This document shows positions 12,120 through 22,427 of a stretch of 64,000 nucleotides of DNA, piece after piece. Below the pieces are notes generated by a model that had not been told where the DNA came from, ran no database searches, and saw nothing but the letters and a program-made list of their open reading frames with translations. Each line of letters opens with the position of its first letter. Positions within the stretch are counted from its first letter, which is position 1. This DNA comes from Poecilobothrus nobilitatus (lineage: Eukaryota > Arthropoda > Insecta > Diptera > Dolichopodidae): assembly GCA_947095535.1 (NCBI GenBank), contig OX352773.1, positions 256,455,590 through 256,519,589 on the forward strand, written 5' to 3'. The position numbers were made by a program, and so were the translations under genes.

Positions 12120-12179
12120 TTCACTGTGATCAAGCCTATTCTTCGATACCTAAGGTGAGGCTGCCTTAGGCACAGTGAA
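12120..12179 (+). promoter_or_regulatory. Structured leader hairpin before gag
   Basis: TTCACTGTG (12120-12128) pairs with CACAGTGAA (12171-12179). Nested inside, CCTAAGG (12149-12155) pairs with CCTTAGG (12164-12170) over an 8-base loop. The GC-rich double stem stands out in an A/T leader. Possible roles are packaging signal or translation control; not tested. Confidence 0.6.
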
Positions 12180-12184
12180 TTATT

Positions 12185-12185
<1 letters not shown>

Positions 12186-12233
<48 letters not shown>
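12186..12233 (+). repeat. Uninterrupted A48 tract ahead of gag
   Basis: 48 consecutive A residues end 22 bases before the gag ATG. It may be a replication-slippage expansion or a functional poly(A) leader. Length may be imprecise in assembly. Confidence 0.8.
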
Positions 12234-12235
<2 letters not shown>

Positions 12236-12255
12236 TATTTCTTAGAAAAATATAA

Positions 12256-13629
12256 ATGTTCAAAAGGTCAAAAGACTTTAAACCTAGAGTTGCTCCATAT
12301 TCTCCTCGAAATTTATCTGAAAATTTATTAACTAGTACTCCTGCTTCCCTAGATTTCGAAAACAATAACCAAATTAATCTTGATAACTTTTTAAATTCAA
12401 GCTTAGATTCTGTTCATAGTTTTAACTCGTACAATTCGGAAATAACCATAATGCAAAACAGTGACGCTATCAATCGCATTTATAACAGTCTTAGAATACC
12501 AGATGCAATAAAGGATTTACCAAAATTCGATGGAAATCCAAGATTATTGCACGATTTCATCGACAATGTCGAAGGAATCCTAACTTTAATAACTGAAATT
12601 GACGGGACTTTGTATGACAAAATTATTCTTAGGGCAATTAGAAACAAAATTGAAGGACAGGCTAATGAAGTTCTAAATATGTATGGAACTCCATTAGAAT
12701 GGGAAAAAATGAAAGAGAACCTGATTCTTCATTACTCTGATAAAAGAAACGAAACATCCCTTATAAAAGATTTGCATACGTTAAAACAGAATAACAAAAC
12801 AGTAGAAAATTTTTATTCTGACGTTATAGAAATTCAAGCTACCATGTTTAATCATATAAACATACATGAAAAAGCTCAAAGTGTTATAGCTGCAAAGAAA
12901 GATCTTTATAATGAAATGTGTCTTAACGTTTTCTTATCAGGACTTAAAGAACCATTAGGGTCAACCATCCGTGCTATGCGACCACAATCTTTAGCAGTTG
13001 CATTCTCTTATTGTATAAAGGAACAAAATATATTCTATACAAGAGTTTTTAATCAGCAGACTTCTAAAATAAAGCCCATTCAAAATAACAATAATTTCAG
13101 TAATTTTACAACACCATATAGACCAAATGGAGGACAAGGAATAATTCCAAAAAATAATAATAATAGTTTTACTCAACCTAGACCGAATAATCCTTTTAAT
13201 TATCGTACCAACAACAATTTCTTTAACAACCAAAGGAATCAATTTGTTAGACCCGCAGCTAATAATCAGTTAGCACAGTATAACAGACCAACTACATCAT
13301 ATCAGCCAAGACCAACCCCAATGGACATTGGATCGGCCAGATCAAGATCATTAATTCGAAATCAAAATTCAACTCAGAGACCAAACTTTAATAAATTTAA
13401 TAACTTTAGACAAAATACGCAATTACCCAACTTTATTAGCGAAGAACTTTTTAACGTAGAAGAACAAAATCCAAAAGATGACAACATTTATTCTAATGAT
13501 CATTTTTATACAAACTTGGACAACTATTACAACTATAATATAGAAGAAGACATTTCCGAAAAACCTGATATAGAAGTAGATGATTCAAATTTTTGCTTAC
13601 CTGCCGATTCAAACCCACCGGATACATAG
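12256..13629 (+). CDS. gag: Errantivirus Gag polyprotein
   Basis: 457-residue structural protein that forms the particle shell in the cytoplasm. The ATG at 12256 is the first good start after the leader. Residues about 75-270 form a capsid-like alpha-helical region, with LPKFDGNPRLLHDFI and HYSDKRNETSLIKDL. A long Asn/Arg/Gln/Pro-rich tail follows, with PTPMDIGSARSRS. No CCHC zinc knuckle is visible, as in several gypsy-group Gags where a basic tail binds RNA. The frame ends at TAG 13627-13629 and overlaps pol in the -1 frame. Intact and full length. Confidence 0.93.
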   Translation: MFKRSKDFKPRVAPYSPRNLSENLLTSTPASLDFENNNQINLDNFLNSSLDSVHSFNSYNSEITIMQNSDAINRIYNSLRIPDAIKDLPKFDGNPRLLHDFIDNVEGILTLITEIDGTLYDKIILRAIRNKIEGQANEVLNMYGTPLEWEKMKENLILHYSDKRNETSLIKDLHTLKQNNKTVENFYSDVIEIQATMFNHINIHEKAQSVIAAKKDLYNEMCLNVFLSGLKEPLGSTIRAMRPQSLAVAFSYCIKEQNIFYTRVFNQQTSKIKPIQNNNNFSNFTTPYRPNGGQGIIPKNNNNSFTQPRPNNPFNYRTNNNFFNNQRNQFVRPAANNQLAQYNRPTTSYQPRPTPMDIGSARSRSLIRNQNSTQRPNFNKFNNFRQNTQLPNFISEELFNVEEQNPKDDNIYSNDHFYTNLDNYYNYNIEEDISEKPDIEVDDSNFCLPADSNPPDT

Positions 13630-16600
13630 ATGTTAATAAACATGGAAATATACTACCATATATACAAATTTTATATAATAATAAGCCATTAAAATTTCTA
13701 ATTGACACAGGAGCTTCCTCTTCTTTTATTAACCCCGTTTTAGTAGACCCAAATAACATAACCCAAATTGAACCAGTTACAATAGTTACAGGTTTAAATA
13801 AACATAAAATAAACAAAAAAATTACCTTACCAATATTTAAAGAATTTCAACAAATAGGTCAAATGGAACTTTTACTTTTTAAATTTCACGGCTATTTCGA
13901 TGGACTCATCGGATTAGACATTCTTACTCTTCTAAAAGCCAAAGTAGATATTGCAAATAAAAAATTATTAACTGCAAATACAGAAATAAATCTTCACTTT
14001 AAACCTAACTTAACTTCTGAACAAATTCAAATACCACCTAAATCAAAATTAATTGTAAAACTACCAGTAGATTATAAAAATGGCAGCATTCATATCAATA
14101 ACATTGAAATTTGTCCAAAAATATTAATTTCAGAAGGAATTTATTTAGCAAAAGATTGGTATAGTTTGATAGAAGTTACCAACATTTCAAATAAAGAAGA
14201 AATTCTTTATGTAGACCAACCTATTAAAGTTCACCCATTTTTAAAAGAAGAATTTTCTGAAATAAATAATTTCAAAATTAATTACAATTGTAATTCAAAT
14301 ATTTCTCGTCAAGATATAGTAGATTTAATAAGAACCTCACATTTAAATAACGAAGAAAAACGAAATTTATTAGCAGTTTGTAAAGAATATGAAGATATTT
14401 TCTTTAAAGAAGGTCAATCTCTCACTTTTACTAATCAGATTAAACATAATATTAAGCTAACAGATGATTCGCCTATTTATGCCAAATCTTATCGTTACCC
14501 ATACATTCATAAGAATGAAATCCAAACCCAAATAAAGGATATGTTAAATCAAGGTATAATTCGAAACAGTTACTCCCCTTGGAGTTCACCTGTTTGGATT
14601 GTTCCGAAAAAACGCGATGCAAGCGGTAAACAAAAATGGCGATTAGTAATCGACTATCGCAAATTAAATGAAAAGACCGTAAGCGATAAATACCCCTTGC
14701 CTAATATAAATGAAATACTGGATAAATTAGGTAAATGTATTTACTTTTCAACTTTAGATCTTGCAAGCGGATTTCATCAAATCGAGATGAATCCTGCAGA
14801 TATACAAAAGACCGCATTTTCGGTAGACGGAGGTCATTATGAATATATCCGTATGCCTTTCGGTCTAAAGAATGCACCATCCACATTCCAACGTGTGATG
14901 GATAATGTTCTTAAAGATCTGGTTGGACGAATATGTCTCGTTTATCTCGATGACATTATAATCTTTTCAACATCTCTCCAGGAACATTGCGAGAACCTTC
15001 GGAAGGTATTTAAAAAATTACAAGAAGCTAATTTTAAAGTCCAACTCGATAAATCAGAATTTCTAAAAAAAGAAATTGCATTTCTTGGACATCTTGTAAC
15101 AACTGATGGAGTTAAACCGAATCCTGATAAAATTCATGCTATAAAGAAATTTCCTTTACCCAAGACCCCAAAAGAGATAAAATCATTTCTTGGTCTTCTA
15201 GGATATTATAGAAAGTTTATCAAGGACTTCGCAAAACTTACCAAACCTTTATCTGAATGTTTGAAAAAAGGTAAGAAAATTATACTAGACGAACGTTATA
15301 TTAAAACATTTGAAACCTGTAAAGATATTCTAATGAATGATCCAATCCTTCAATACCCGGATTTCTCTAAACCTTTTATAGTCACTACTGATGCAAGCAA
15401 TTTTGCCATTGGTGCCATCCTTTCACAAGGAACAATTGGACAAGATAAACCGATATGCTATGCAAGTAGAACGTTAACAAGCTCTGAAATTAACTATTCA
15501 ACCATAGAAAAGGAACTGTTGGCCATAGTTTGGGCAACAAAATATTTCCGGCCTTACATCTTTGGAAACAAATTCAAGATAGTAACCGATCACAAACCTT
15601 TAGTTTGGTTGATGAATCTTAAAGAACCCAACTCAAGACTTGTTCGATGGCGACTAAAACTCGAGGAGTTTGATTATGAAATTGTGTATAAAAAAGGCGT
15701 AATAAATTCAAATGCCGATGCTTTAAGTCGCATTAAAATAGATGAAATACATGCACACGATCTTGATGCAAATTCTACTGTACAAGGAATATTTGGATCA
15801 ACTGTTCATTCAGCTTCAGAAGATATGAATGACGGAATTCCCATTGCAATACGACCGTTAAATGAATTTAACCATCAGTTAATTTTGTCAATCTCAGATA
15901 GAAAACCTCCAATTCAACTTGAAGTACCTTTTCGGAATAAACAAAAACGAACTATAAGGTTACCTAACTTTACAGAAGAAACCATAACTGACATTTTAAA
16001 GAAATTTGTACCTCATAACAAACTTACCGCTATATATACAGACGATTCTACTTTTAAACTCATTCAAAGTTCTTTTTCAAAACATTTCGCTAGATGTGGA
16101 TCATTAAAACTTATTCGTTGTACCGAAATACTAAAAGATATAATCAATGAAGACGAACAGGATAAAACAATTAGGGACTATCATTTAAAAAATAATCATA
16201 GAGGTATCACTGAAACAATACTTCATCTCAAAAGAGAATTTTATTTTCCATTAATGAAGGAAAAAATTAGTAAAATAATAAATAATTGTGATACTTGCAA
16301 TTTATTAAAATATGACCGTCACCCACCTAAACCAAAATACGAAATACCTGTAATAGCTAAGAAACCTATGGAAATTTTACACATAGACATATATTCAATA
16401 AATAATCATAAAATCTTAACTATAGTTGACAAATTTTCTCGATTTGCGGCAGCCTACACGGTAACTAACAGAAATAGTTTAAATATGATAAAATCTCTAA
16501 GAAATTTCTTTAGCCTTCACGGCATTCCAGAAACAATTGTGTCAGACCAAGGCGGTGAATTCACATCAACCATATTTCAAGATTTTTGTGGACAATATAA

Positions 16601-17192
16601 TATCAATCACCATCTTACATCATTTCAACAAACTAGTAGTAATGGCATTGTAGAAAGAATGCACTCTACTTTAACTGAAATATATAGAATAGTACATGAA
16701 AAATCAAGAGACAAAGACCATGACGACATCTTGAATGAATGTTTAATAACTTATAACAATGCAGTACATTCTACAACAAAACTGACACCGTACGAATTAT
16801 TTTACGGAAGACCATACACCTTTCTAAAACAAATTTCACCTAATAACGAACATGACTACCTAGAAAAACTGAACGAATTTCAAAATAAGCTTTTCCCAGA
16901 AATAGAAAAATTAGTAGAAAATAAAACAAAAACCTTAATCGAAAAATTAAATAAAAATAGACAAGAACCAGAAAACTATCAAGAAAACGATCAAATATTT
17001 AGAAAAGAATTTAAAAGAAATAAAATGACACCAAGATTTTCAAAACATAGGGTAAAAGAAAACAGGAAAATAACAATTAAAAATCTTAAAAATAGAAAAT
17101 TTCATAAAGCTAAAATTAAAAGAAAACTTAAATTTCAGAATAATAACAGTCAACGGACAGAGACTGGAAATACAAGACCTGACGGAGAATAA
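13584..17192 (+). CDS. pol: Errantivirus Pol polyprotein (protease, RT, RNase H, integrase)
   Basis: About 1,200 residues, intact, translated as a Gag-Pol fusion by -1 frameshifting. Numbering is from the TTG codon at 13593. Aspartic protease has LIDTGASSSFI near residue 36. RT has LDLASGFHQIEM and YLDDIIIF near residue 450. RNase H has TTDASNFAIGAIL near 597. Integrase has the N-terminal HHCC finger (NNHRG...CDTC). Its DDE core has HIDIY near 930, SDQGGEF near 984 and GIVERMH about 35 residues later, a DD35E spacing. The C-terminal tail is Lys-rich and overlaps the env acceptor region. All catalytic residues seen are present, so the copy may be competent for retrotransposition. Confidence 0.96.
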   Translation, partial: FKFLLTCRFKPTGYIDVNKHGNILPYIQILYNNKPLKFLIDTGASSSFINPVLVDPNNITQIEPVTIVTGLNKHKINKKITLPIFKEFQQIGQMELLLFKFHGYFDGLIGLDILTLLKAKVDIANKKLLTANTEINLHFKPNLTSEQIQIPPKSKLIVKLPVDYKNGSIHINNIEICPKILISEGIYLAKDWYSLIEVTNISNKEEILYVDQPIKVHPFLKEEFSEINNFKINYNCNSNISRQDIVDLIRTSHLNNEEKRNLLAVCKEYEDIFFKEGQSLTFTNQIKHNIKLTDDSPIYAKSYRYPYIHKNEIQTQIKDMLNQGIIRNSYSPWSSPVWIVPKKRDASGKQKWRLVIDYRKLNEKTVSDKYPLPNINEILDKLGKCIYFSTLDLASGFHQIEMNPADIQKTAFSVDGGHYEYIRMPFGLKNAPSTFQRVMDNVLKDLVGRICLVYLDDIIIFSTSLQEHCENLRKVFKKLQEANFKVQLDKSEFLKKEIAFLGHLVTTDGVKPNPDKIHAIKKFPLPKTPKEIKSFLGLLGYYRKFIKDFAKLTKPLSECLKKGKKIILDERYIKTFETCKDILMNDPILQYPDFSKPFIVTTDASNFAIGAILSQGTIGQDKPICYASRTLTSSEINYSTIEKELLAIVWATKYFRPYIFGNKFKIVTDHKPLVWLMNLKEPNSRLVRWRLKLEEFDYEIVYKKGVINSNADALSRIKIDEIHAHDLDANSTVQGIFGSTVHSASEDMNDGIPIAIRPLNEFNHQLILSISDRKPPIQLEVPFRNKQKRTIRLPNFTEETITDILKKFVPHNKLTAIYTDDSTFKLIQSSFSKHFARCGSLKLIRCTEILKDIINEDEQDKTIRDYHLKNNHRGITETILHLKREFYFPLMKEKISKIINNCDTCNLLKYDRHPPKPKYEIPVIAKKPMEILHIDIYSINNHKILTIVDKFSRFAAAYTVTNRNSLNMIKSLRNFFSLHGIPETIVSDQGGEFTSTIFQDFCGQYNINHHLTSFQQTSSNGIVERMHSTLTEIYRIVHEKSRDKDHDDILNECLITYNNAVHSTTKLTPYELFYGRPYTFLKQISPNNEHDYLEKLNEFQNKLFPEIEKLVENKTKTLIEKLNKNRQEPENYQENDQIFRKEFKRNKMTPRFSKHRVKENRKITIKNLKNRKFHKAKIKRKLKFQNNNSQRTETGNTRPDGE
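13587..13593 (+). promoter_or_regulatory. -1 ribosomal frameshift site AAATTTT
   Basis: The gag frame reads TCA AAT TTT TGC, so the heptamer A AAT TTT fits the X XXY YYZ rule exactly. Slippage by -1 gives AAA TTT TTG in the pol frame, whose open region begins at 13584. It lies about 34 bases before the gag stop. Confidence 0.75.
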
Positions 17193-17706
17193 AATACTTA
17201 CGTTAAAATTAGGCACAGCTAGAACAATAAAAGGTTACAACAATCTGTTACATATAGTAAGACTAGATACATACATAGAAACCATTGACAAAATCGAGGA
17301 TACTATAAATTCTTTAAACAATGACTCTTTATTACAAGGCTCAATAAATATAACTAAATCAAAATTACAAAATTTAAATCAAAAATTAAATACTTTATAT
17401 CCAAAATTAAAAATTAAAAGAGGTCTTATAAATGGCCTAGGTACCATGATAAAAACTATAACAGGTAACATGGATGCAAAAGATGCACATAATATTAACG
17501 AAGCAATTCAAACTTTAAATAGAAACCAACAAAATCTAAATAAAGAAATTGACAACCAAATAGGTATTAATTATTTAATGCAAGAAAGATTTAACAATAT
17601 TACCAGACATATAAATGACCAACAAGAAACCATTTCGCTGTATTTAAGAAATTATCAAGATGAACTTAGAAATAGCATATTAAAATCAGGTTACAATGAA
17701 ATTTAG
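17139..17706 (+). pseudogene. env: Errantivirus env, upstream part (ends at frameshift)
   Basis: F-type envelope glycoprotein, the membrane fusion protein of errantiviruses. The frame is open from 17074, but a TTTCAG acceptor at 17133-17138 is the likely exon start and overlaps the end of pol. The segment has a dibasic KIKR site near 17410 followed by a glycine-rich GLINGLGT. This fits the furin site and fusion peptide of F-like proteins. It then continues as a heptad-rich stretch. Reading stops at TAG 17704-17706, while the homologous continuation lies in another frame. As read, the protein is broken in two. Confidence 0.8.
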
Positions 17707-18752
17707 TAATTCAATCTCAATATATCAATCAAATTAACTACAATATAGATCTTTTAAATAATCACTTAACAAGTTTAGCAGAAGCAATAGTACTAGCTCG
17801 GTTAAACATTATATCAAAACAAATTCTTAGTATAAATGAAATAAGCGATATTCGAGAAAAATTTAATAATAATTCAATTCAATTCAATTCAGATGAGAAT
17901 ATCTACCAATTACTAGGTTTACAAGCCTATTATAATAATACTAATATTATTTTTAACATTAAAATTCCAATTTTATCCCCTGAATCATCCTCAATGATTC
18001 ATGTAATCCCACTTCCTATTAATAATACAAAAACCATTCATACAAAACCTTTTTTAACATATAACCTTAATAACATTCAATATTTTGACGAAGCATGTCC
18101 AAGAGTAGAAAATATATTTTATTGTACTGAATCTACAAATCAAGAAATAACAGAAAAATCCAGCTGTATTGGCAAAATAATCCAAAACCTTCCAGCCAAT
18201 TGCACATTAAGAGAACAACTATTTGTACCAAAGATCATCCAGCCAGAACCAAATTACATTCTTATCATGAACAGTTCAGAAATAACATTAAAATCATCCT
18301 GTGAACCTCATCAAATCAAAGTTAAAGGGACCAAGTTAATACATTACAATAATTGCACTATTGAAATAAACAATTTTTACTACCAAAGCTTCAATACAAA
18401 ACATTGGGATGAAATTCATTTGTTACCTTCAATACCACTACGAATCAACTACTCAAACAACATCAAAGATCTAAACCTACAGAAATTAGAATCATTTCAT
18501 ATCGAAAACCAAAAAACAGTAAAACTATTGGAAGTTGCAACATCAGAAAAACAAATCATTAATTTTATTATAATATTAGTAACTCTATTTTTTACTATAA
18601 TTATACTAATATACCTCTTTTATAAGAAAATTTCAGAAAAGCAATTTAGTATTCCAGTCACAAATCATATCACACAAAATGACATTCCAGGAAAACCAGC
18701 ATCAACTCTTCGATGGCCCACACTTCACACAAAGGGGGGAGGAGTTATATGA
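17707..18752 (+). pseudogene. env: Errantivirus env, downstream part (other frame)
   Basis: Continues the envelope protein in a shifted frame from about 17703 to TGA at 18750-18752. An internal ATG at 17994 is probably not a real start. It shows several conserved cysteines, N-glycosylation-type NxT/S sites, and a transmembrane segment rich in Ile/Leu/Phe near 18555-18625. A short basic cytoplasmic tail (YKKISEKQ) follows. The stop codon reaches into the 3' LTR. A single small indel near 17700 separates it from the upstream part. It could be a true lesion or a sequencing error. Confidence 0.8.
18731..18742 (+). other. Polypurine tract
   Basis: AAAGGGGGGAGG directly before the 3' LTR, the expected plus-strand priming site. 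Confidence 0.9.
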
Positions 18753-19111
18753 TCATCCTAATATATAACCATAACTTAACTTAACATATAATTTAACTTA
18801 ATATTGTATAATTAACATTTATTTTTATGTAAACTAAATTTCATATGTTGTTCACCTTTTTGTTCAGACGCAATGTCAGCAGAATTAAATTAGTTAATAA
18901 CAATTGGGAAACTTTAAATATTAATTATCCAAATTTCTTTAACATAATATATGTTTCGCTGACAATGCATCCTTTTAACTATAAATACCTGTAATATTTT
19001 ATTCTGAAAGTAATTATTATTATCATACCTGTAACCAGTAAAGTCAAATTAAAGAATATTTAAAAAATAAAGTTGTTTTTTTTTATTAATGTAAAAACGA
19101 AACTTATAAGT
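18743..19111 (+). repeat. 3' LTR (369 bp)
   Basis: Same sequence as the 5' LTR except one extra T. TATAAATA lies at about 18980. It is followed by CGCA at 19112. Confidence 0.95.
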
Positions 19112-19484
19112 CGCATACAATGCAATTGGCTACATAAAAAACAATAGTCTTTTATAGAAGAAAAAAAACATTTATGTATTACGTATATGTATTGGTATTG
19201 GTATTGGTCAGTTTAGTAAATTTAGATAAAATGTTTTATTTTGGTTCTGTAATAAATAATTCTGTTAAAAATTCTGTTATATCTTTGTATGAAAATTTAA
19301 GTTTGAAATTAAGCTAATTTCTCTAATGTTTTCGATATTATTATTTTAAAATCATGTATTGTCATCGGGATCTGATCTAATGAAGAAAATTTCAAGTCTC
19401 TAGCTCAACGGGAAGTGTGTTTAAAATGGCTTCTAAGATTCCATCCTTTACCCAACCAAGTTAATAAAAAGCTGATAAAAATAT

Positions 19485-19663
19485 AACGGTTGCACTATAA
19501 CATATTTGAAATAGTTTTGGATTGATAATCGTTATGTGGAAGATTAGAATCTGCTTTTGCAGAATGTATAAACATATAGTTTGAATATATGTATGTACAA
19601 CCCATGGTTCTAGAAATTATAAAATTCACCCAAATTATTTTAAAATACTAAAATATTAAAAAA
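19485..19663 (-). repeat. R1 repeat, truncated inverted copy
   Basis: Reverse copy of the R1 segment between the TIR and the AAGCGGTAAAT box, including ATTGATAATCGTTATGTGGA and TCTAGAAATTATAAAATTCA. It lies head to head with the R1 copy starting at 19664, forming a foldback. Confidence 0.7.
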
Positions 19664-22114
19664 ACGAGAAAGAATACAGTTGCCTTTGTCAACTCTTAGA
19701 TATCCGTACGAACCGTTAGTAAGTTCTCAGCCTGTCACTCTGCTTACAATATTATTTTTTTAATATTTTAGTATTTTAAAATAATTTGGGTGAATTTTAT
19801 AATTTCTAGAACTATGGGTTGTACATTTATTTAAACTATGGCCCTGATTTTGATAGTCATATCACTTTCATTTTTTATGAAAAACAAAATTTTTGATTTC
19901 GATAGTCATAAAAAATTAAAAAAAATCTTAAAAAATGAAAAGAAGCTGATTTTGATAGTCATATTTTATGAATATACTCATTTAAAACGTCAAATTTTCT
20001 CATTTTGAAATTGTTAAATGAGTGCTTGTAAAAATGGATTTAGGAAAAAATTATGAAGTATTTTATTTATATTTATGTGAATATAGGCATTTTTATAAGT
20101 AACCTATGACTATACGATTACATAGGTTGCTAGAAAGCCAATTAATTGAGAGTTAGAAGTCGTTCCGACATTTTTAAAAAAAAGGTACTCAGTACTCACC
20201 GATTTTGTAGTAAAATTTAAATATCATAAAAAAAAAATAAAAAATTTCAATTTTTAAGCCCGCCCCAAACAACAGAACCCAAAAACTAAGGAACCACTTT
20301 TCGGCACTTTTTTAATTTTTTGCTTTTTTTCTATTACAGTATTGGGAACTACGTGTTTTAAATCTTAATTTTTTACTTATAGCTTTTCATTGTATAGTCA
20401 AAACCTCAAAATAAGAAAGTAGGTATTGCCGGTTTAAAAAATAATATGAATCATTTTAATTTTAAATTCCATTTCATTTTGCCCGACTATCGAAATCGCA
20501 AAAAATTATTAAAATGAAATGAAATTTTTCATTTTCATTTTTATGAAATGACTATCGAAATCAGGGCCTATATGTTTATACATTCTTCAAAAGCAGATTC
20601 TAACGTTCCACATAACGATTATCAAACCAAAACTTTTTCAAATATTCCATAGTACCATTTAATACTAAGCGGTAAATGTACATTAAATTTACTTAGTACA
20701 AAATAGTAAATATAATTTTAAATATTCTATTATATTAATGCGCACATAGTATATTTATATTGTTATAAGTACATCGCCATATTTCTTTAAAAATATTTCC
20801 ATTCATAGAATAATTTTTTATAAGTACAATAATGTACATACACATATGTATGTATGTAAATACGGCGCTATATAATATACATCTATACTCTTATCATTCA
20901 TTCATCAGTGACATATACGATATGTAAATAAACATGATAATATATATGTAAGTATGTATGTATATCAATATCATATAAATAAAAATGCTTCAAGCAACCA
21001 TTATGTTTTTTATTTTTTTTTGTACTACGTATTATATCCTCAACAATTTCAAATTATCGAGTAAAACAAAATGGAAAAAATTCGTTAAAGAAATTTATTA
21101 GAAAATTTGAAAAAATCAAGTAACACTTTCGTTGATTATAAAGTAACCCTACATTATTAATAAAAAAAGTTGTTAACAGATGTTAAGAGTATAAAGTTGA
21201 AGGTTTAATTTTTATGTATTACTTCAAAAAAATTTGAACAGGCGTTCAAGTTACAGGTGTTTAAAAATAGGAAATTTTCAATTTTTGACCGCTTACAGCT
21301 CCTAAACAAGGGGTGATACAAAAAAAATTTCTGAAATGACTAATACTTATTTTCTTAAAGATCTAACTTCTGTCAAAATTTCAAGTTTCCAACTTTAACC
21401 GTTTAGAAGATAGAAGGGTTAAAGGATTTTGCAATAATTCAGTTTCGCATAACGGTAAATTAAGACACCGTATAGCACAAGAATATATTTATTATATACA
21501 TGTTTGTAAAGCTCATAATAGCACCAATCGTTTGGAATTTTCAGATTAAAGATATACCTTATAGAGCTTGTGTTATAACAATTTAAATATAGAAATTTTT
21601 CGAACTTTGGAGGGCTGTAGTTCCTTAACGGATGGGGCTACAGAAAAATTAATATATTCATAAAATTAATATTTTTATGATATCTATCAGCATTTAAAAT
21701 TTCATGGCTCTATTTCAAAAAAATTGTGGAGATCTAAAAGTTAGTTGTTCGGGAGCTACCCCAAGTTTTGGTCGGAACTTAACCATAACTGAAATAGGGA
21801 GCCTACAAATTGCTTCCAGAATATTCTGTGTAAATTCCAAGATCCCAGCTTTCTTAGTTTTTTAGTTAGCGTGCTGACGGACAGATGGACGGACGGACAA
21901 ATCGACTCAGAATTTGATTCTGATCCGATCCATACCTTTGAAGGTATATCTAGCTCGCTTATTTCGAGGTGTTACAAACGGAGGAGTAATTTTATTATAC
22001 CCGATATTTATATTACGGGTACAATAATATTATAAGCAAAGTGACAGACTATTAACATACTAACGGTTCGTACGGGTATCTAAGAGTTGATATAGGCAAC
22101 TGTATTTTTCCTCG
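19664..22114 (+). mobile_element. R1 non-autonomous element with about 95-bp terminal inverted repeats
   Basis: The left end CGAGAAAGAATACAGTTGCC recurs inverted at 22022-22114, where the strand reads GGCAACTGTATTTTTCCTCG. Between the ends lie an A/T-rich body, a CATTCATTCATCAGTGACAT box, modules shared with R2, the GACGGACGGACAAATCGACT region and a TACCCG...CGGGTA hairpin. There is no transposase frame. A 729-bp MITE is inserted at 19840-20568; without it the element is about 1.7 kb. Other copies are at 24375-25977, 33050-34375 (reverse), 28735-29035 (reverse end), 27265-27660 and 8641-9250. Confidence 0.7.
19840..20568. mobile_element. 729-bp MITE nested in R1
   Basis: Starts GGCCCTGATTTTGATAGTCA and ends with the near inverse TGACTATCGAAATCAGGGCC. 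TAT flanks both ends, and the empty site is visible in the R1 copy at 24548 (AAACTATATG). The GATAGTCAT/ATGACTATC words recur inside. No coding capacity. The 3-bp duplication and GGCCC ends suggest a PIF/Harbinger relative; TA duplication of a Tc1-like element is the alternative. Confidence 0.8.
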
Positions 22115-22427
22115 TTTTTATGTTATTTTTCTCAGTTATAAATAAATGGACCAAATTTTGAGATCCGTTTCGGTAGAAAATAATCATATAAAAATCTTTT
22201 TTAGATTTTTCCTTTGGTGAATTGGAAGCACTTAAACAACTTGTTATAAATAGATGCGTCATATCTGATTTATAATATAATGTAAATAAAATTATATTTA
22301 TAAATATTTTTATTGGGAATCCCAAGAATAAAATTAAAAATATAATTTGAAATATACAAAACAAAAAAAAAAACAATTAAATTTTAATAAATATTGAATA
22401 AAATTAATATTAATTTGTATATTATAT

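Larger units (their letters stand above)
11114..19111 (+). mobile_element. Full-length Ty3/gypsy errantivirus (insect endogenous retrovirus)
   Basis: A complete element of about 8.0 kb: 5' LTR, tRNA-Ser primer site, structured leader, gag, pol, env, polypurine tract, 3' LTR, flanked by CGCA. The LTRs differ only by one T in a T-run, so insertion is recent. Gag and pol are intact; env carries a frameshift near 17700. It sits inside the first intron of the L1 protease gene in antisense orientation. The tRNA-Ser primer and LTR start AGTTA resemble the 17.6/297/ZAM branch of errantiviruses; exact family not assigned. Confidence 0.96.

Noticed and set aside
12180..12365. Minus-strand frame with a long poly-Phe run
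   Set aside because: It is the complement of the A48 tract plus gag; no real protein.
17994..18752. ATG at 17994 as an independent gene start
   Set aside because: The frame is open and homologous upstream to about 17703, so this is the second half of env, not a separate gene.
22080..22376. 98-codon minus-strand hydrophobic frame
   Set aside because: It lies over an R1 inverted repeat and T-rich spacer; chance open frame.
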